This document shows positions 61,817 to 64,000 of a DNA stretch of 64,000 bases, in pieces. The notes beneath the pieces are model-generated. The model did no database searches. It was not told the DNA's origin and saw nothing but the letters and a program-made list of their open reading frames with translations. Source of the stretch: Streptomyces caatingaensis (lineage in GTDB: Bacteria; Actinomycetota; Actinomycetes; Streptomycetales; Streptomycetaceae). The number at the start of each line of letters is the position of its first letter. The first letter of the stretch is position 1. A program made the translations under genes and the position numbers. The DNA is taken from positions 62,001-126,000 of the forward strand of contig NZ_LFXA01000008.1 of the NCBI RefSeq assembly GCF_001187435.1, read 5' to 3'.

Positions 61817-62763
61817 TCGCCGACGTCGCCCCGGACAGGGTGACGGAGATCGCCCAGCGTGTGGCCGACCACGCGCACGAGGAGACCGTCTACGCCAACT
61901 CGGCCATGGTCTTCGACCGGGACGACGACGGCACCGTCCTCGCCTCCCAGCCTGACGACAAGCTCGCCTACCGGGCCGAGCCCGGCGGACCCCTGTACAT
62001 CTACGGCTGCGAGGACGTCCCCGTCGCCCTGGCCGCCGCCCGCCTCGCCCGCGAGGCCGTCCGCGGGCAGCTGGTGGCCGACGGCTGGTCGATCCTGCAC
62101 GCCTCCGCCGTCGTCCGCGACGGGCAGACCGTGCTGACCCTTGGCGGCAAGGGTGCCGGGAAGACCACTACCGCCCTGCTGCTGGCCCGTGCCGGCTGGC
62201 AGCTGCTGGCCAACGACCGCGTCTTCATCCGCCGCGAGGACGACCGGCTGCGGGTCCTGCCCTGGCCCTCGGCCGCCGCCATCGGCCTGGGGCTGCTGGA
62301 CGCTCTCGACTGGTACGAGGCCGTCCGCGAACGCCTCCGCAGCGGCGAACAGCTCCACCCCACCCAGCACCAGAAGGTCACCGACGCCCTCCTCTCCGGC
62401 AGCCGCACCCCCCTGTGGAAGGAGTCCGGCAAGGAACTCAAGCCCCAGTTCTTCCCCGACCAGCTCGCGAGCTGGCTCGGCCTGACCCTGGCCACCGAAG
62501 GACACGCCGCCCGCATCCTGTTCCCCACCATCACCCCGGGCGCCGAACCCGCCGTGGTGGACAAGGACCGCACCGTGGCACCCGGCGACTTCTTCACCCC
62601 TGGCACCGAAGACCGCTACCCCGACGTCTTCGGCCTCCTGCCAACCGAATCCACCGGAAACGAGCCTCTGCTGGACCTCCTGGGCACACTGCCACGGGCG
62701 TCCCTGGCCCTCGGCCACGACGTGAAGGCCAACACCGACCTCCTCAAGCGGATCGCTGCCTGA
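61670..62763 (+). CDS. HPr-kinase-like P-loop protein, frameshifted near its N-terminus
   Basis: The main part (in frame from 61813) has WSILHASAV then GGKGAGKTTTAL, a Walker A of the HprK/PEP carboxykinase-like family, and QLLANDRVFIRR. The GTG at 61813 has no ribosome site. A well-placed GTG at 61670 (AAGGAG 8 bases upstream) begins TRTATRIATASKAVAV in another frame; restoring one base near 61766-61773 (GGCCCTGG) joins the two into a protein of about 364 residues. HprK-like proteins phosphorylate serine in HPr or, in some RiPP clusters, in peptides; here the target is unknown. Confidence 0.7.
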
Positions 62764-62864
62764 ACGGGCTGGAGCCGGGCGCCCCACGCGGGGCGCCCGG
62801 CTCGCGCTTGCTGCCGCGGCAACTCCACCCGCAGCCCGGCCCGTTGTCACACCCCGCCGCCATC

Positions 62865-63285
62865 ATGAAGCGCATGGACGACACCCGCGGCCGTTTTGCC
62901 GCCTGTGACCGGCAGATTCCCGCCTGGACCGGCACCGTCGGACCCGGCTGGGCATCCCTGCTCGACAAGCTCCACCGCGATCTGCTCGCCTGGACCCCGG
63001 CTACCGCATCGAGTCCTTCGCCGTGAAGTTCGGCGGCCTGCGGATCACCGTCGCCGACCGCTTCGAGAACGGCGAGTTTGACGGGGAGTTCGCCGACCGG
63101 GCCACCGCCCTGACCGACGCCGCCGAGACCGCCTCGGAAAACACCTGCGACGAATGCGGTGCCCCGGCCGCATCCGCCTGCGGGGCGACGGACAGCACGT
63201 GTGGATGCAGGCCCGCTGCGAGCCATGCCGCACCACCGTCCCCAGCAGCCCGGCCCCGGTCAGCACCGGCACGGACCCGGCATAA
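62865..63285 (+). pseudogene. zinc-ribbon protein gene broken by two frameshifts
   Basis: Pieces in three frames line up into one protein of about 140 residues: MKRMDDTRGRFAACD...LLDKLHRDLLAW, then SFAVKFGGLRITVADRFENGEFDGEF...CDECGAP, then RIRLRGDGQHVWMQARCEPCRT and stop at 63285. Joins are near 62996-63003 and 63162-63168, each needing one added base. CDECG and CEPC form a zinc ribbon. I do not recognise the family. Either a decayed gene or sequence error. Confidence 0.6.
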
Positions 63286-63518
63286 CCGAAAGCCCCCACA
63301 TGCTGGATCTGCGGCCCCTTCTACCCCTGCGGTCGCCCTCCGGCCCTTCACTCACAGAGGTGATCCGGCCCGCCCCGCCCGGGAGCCGGGCCGCCGTCCG
63401 GCACGGCGTGCGGGCCGTCAACGAGCCTGCTGGCCACCGAAGTTCATTGATCACCCGGGTGTTGTCATCTGATTACACTGCGCGGCCCCAGTGAGCTGAC
63501 TTCGGATGGGGAATCTGC
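63286..63518. other. unassigned gap
   Basis: No supported gene. The right part (63440-63480) is AT-richer, with TTGATC at 63447 and TACACT at 63474, but the spacing (21 bases) is too long for a normal promoter. Confidence 0.35.
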
Positions 63519-64000
63519 ATGAGCTACACAGATCAGGACGTGCGCGAGGGCCGCACCCTGATGATCCAGGGCCGCGAGAAACCGGCTGGCGCTCCGGTGA
63601 CAAGCTGCTGGCCATCACGGCCGTGGGCGGCGAGGCTGCCTTTGAGCGGTACTGCGATGAGATCGGTCTTCCGCTCCGGACCGGGCGCGAGTACCGGCAC
63701 ACCGCCCGCCTGTGCACGCCGGCGGTGCGGCAGTTCGTGGCGGACAGCGGCGTGCACCTGTCCTACACCGTCCTGCGCGAAGGTGCCCGGATCGGGTCCG
63801 GCGGCGGCCGCACGACGAGGAGTACGGCACCTTGCGGTCACTGCTGGACGAAGCCCGCACCTCGGGCGCCGGCCGCCTGCTGTGCTCCCAGTACCAGCAG
63901 GCCCTGGGCACTGGCCGGCCCTGCAAGAGCTGCTGGACCCCGCCAGCGGTACCTCCGTCGCCCGTTACCTCGGGCCCCTGCTGCAAGGCGACCCGGCCGA
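63519..64000 (+). pseudogene. frameshifted gene of unknown family, cut by the window edge
   Basis: ATG 63519 (with GGATGGGGA upstream) begins MSYTDQDVREGRTLMIQGREK. Continuity needs one added base near 63580 (WRSGDKLLAITAVGGEAAFERYCDEIGLPLRT follows), one near 63800 (RPHDEEYGTLRSLLDEART), and one near 63915 (LQELLDPASGTSVARYLGPLL). The helix-rich middle (GEAAFERYCDEIGLPLRTGREYRHTARL) looks like a DNA-binding or replication/partition-type protein of Streptomyces mobile elements, but this is a guess. It is open at the right edge. Confidence 0.5.

Noticed and set aside
63447..63479. Promoter before the gene at 63519
   Set aside because: TTGATC and TACACT are 21 bases apart, beyond normal spacing, so I did not list it as a promoter.

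Overview
The window is about 73% G+C, has strongly GC-biased third codon positions, and carries bldG, RppA, a Streptomyces-type Mbl, paired XRE/DUF397 genes and a Tmk fused to a membrane domain. All of this points to a Streptomyces chromosome. Gene names rest on sequence motifs and remembered family features; no database search was possible.

Bases 1-10.4 kb are a conserved housekeeping block: the start of ftsH, hpt, tilS, a DUF2342 metalloprotease, the PBP4-type carboxypeptidase dacB, inorganic pyrophosphatase ppa, a ThrE-type exporter, a DedA membrane protein, a YbjQ protein and glutamate decarboxylase. Bases 10.4-37.2 kb are accessory. They hold a DinB/PadR pair, an aldehyde dehydrogenase, an XRE/ATPase/DUF397 module, a flavin monooxygenase with an imine-reductase-like enzyme, mbl, terB, an ECF41 sigma factor with its carboxymuconolactone-decarboxylase partner and two ECF41-type promoters, and a P450-RppA pair for tetrahydroxynaphthalene/flaviolin pigment. 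Further on are an acyltransferase/TetR pair, two DUF1876 paralogues, a second XRE/DUF397 module, several small zinc-ribbon and Gly/His-rich proteins, two secreted protease-inhibitor-like proteins, a ribbon-helix-helix-type regulator with a palindrome-rich operator, and a DrrAB-type exporter. Three gene-free stretches (17.8-19.1, 25.6-26.7 and 32.6-33.1 kb) are packed with GC-rich repeats and hairpins.

Bases 37.5-57.4 kb return to a conserved core: tRNA-Thr(CGT), a secreted tripeptidyl-peptidase-like hydrolase, holB, tmk fusion, topA, a methyltransferase, a lipoprotein, the proton-pumping pyrophosphatase hppA, the anti-sigma-like ATPase and anti-anti-sigma factor BldG, a DUF1998-type helicase, and the 3' end of a tad pilus locus. 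That locus stops abruptly: DUF4244 is cut to its last 39 codons near 57468 and the upstream tad genes are not in the window.

From 57.47 kb to the end lies unrelated accessory DNA. A helix-turn-helix/TPR-type regulator faces a coupled operon encoding a 69-residue membrane peptide, an aminoglycoside-phosphotransferase-fold kinase, a lactate/malate-dehydrogenase-like protein and an HPr-kinase-like P-loop protein. This cassette is the best candidate here for an undescribed system. The last 2.3 kb contain at least five apparent single-base losses, all of the same sign, so genes there are read in pieces and sequence error is a serious possibility.
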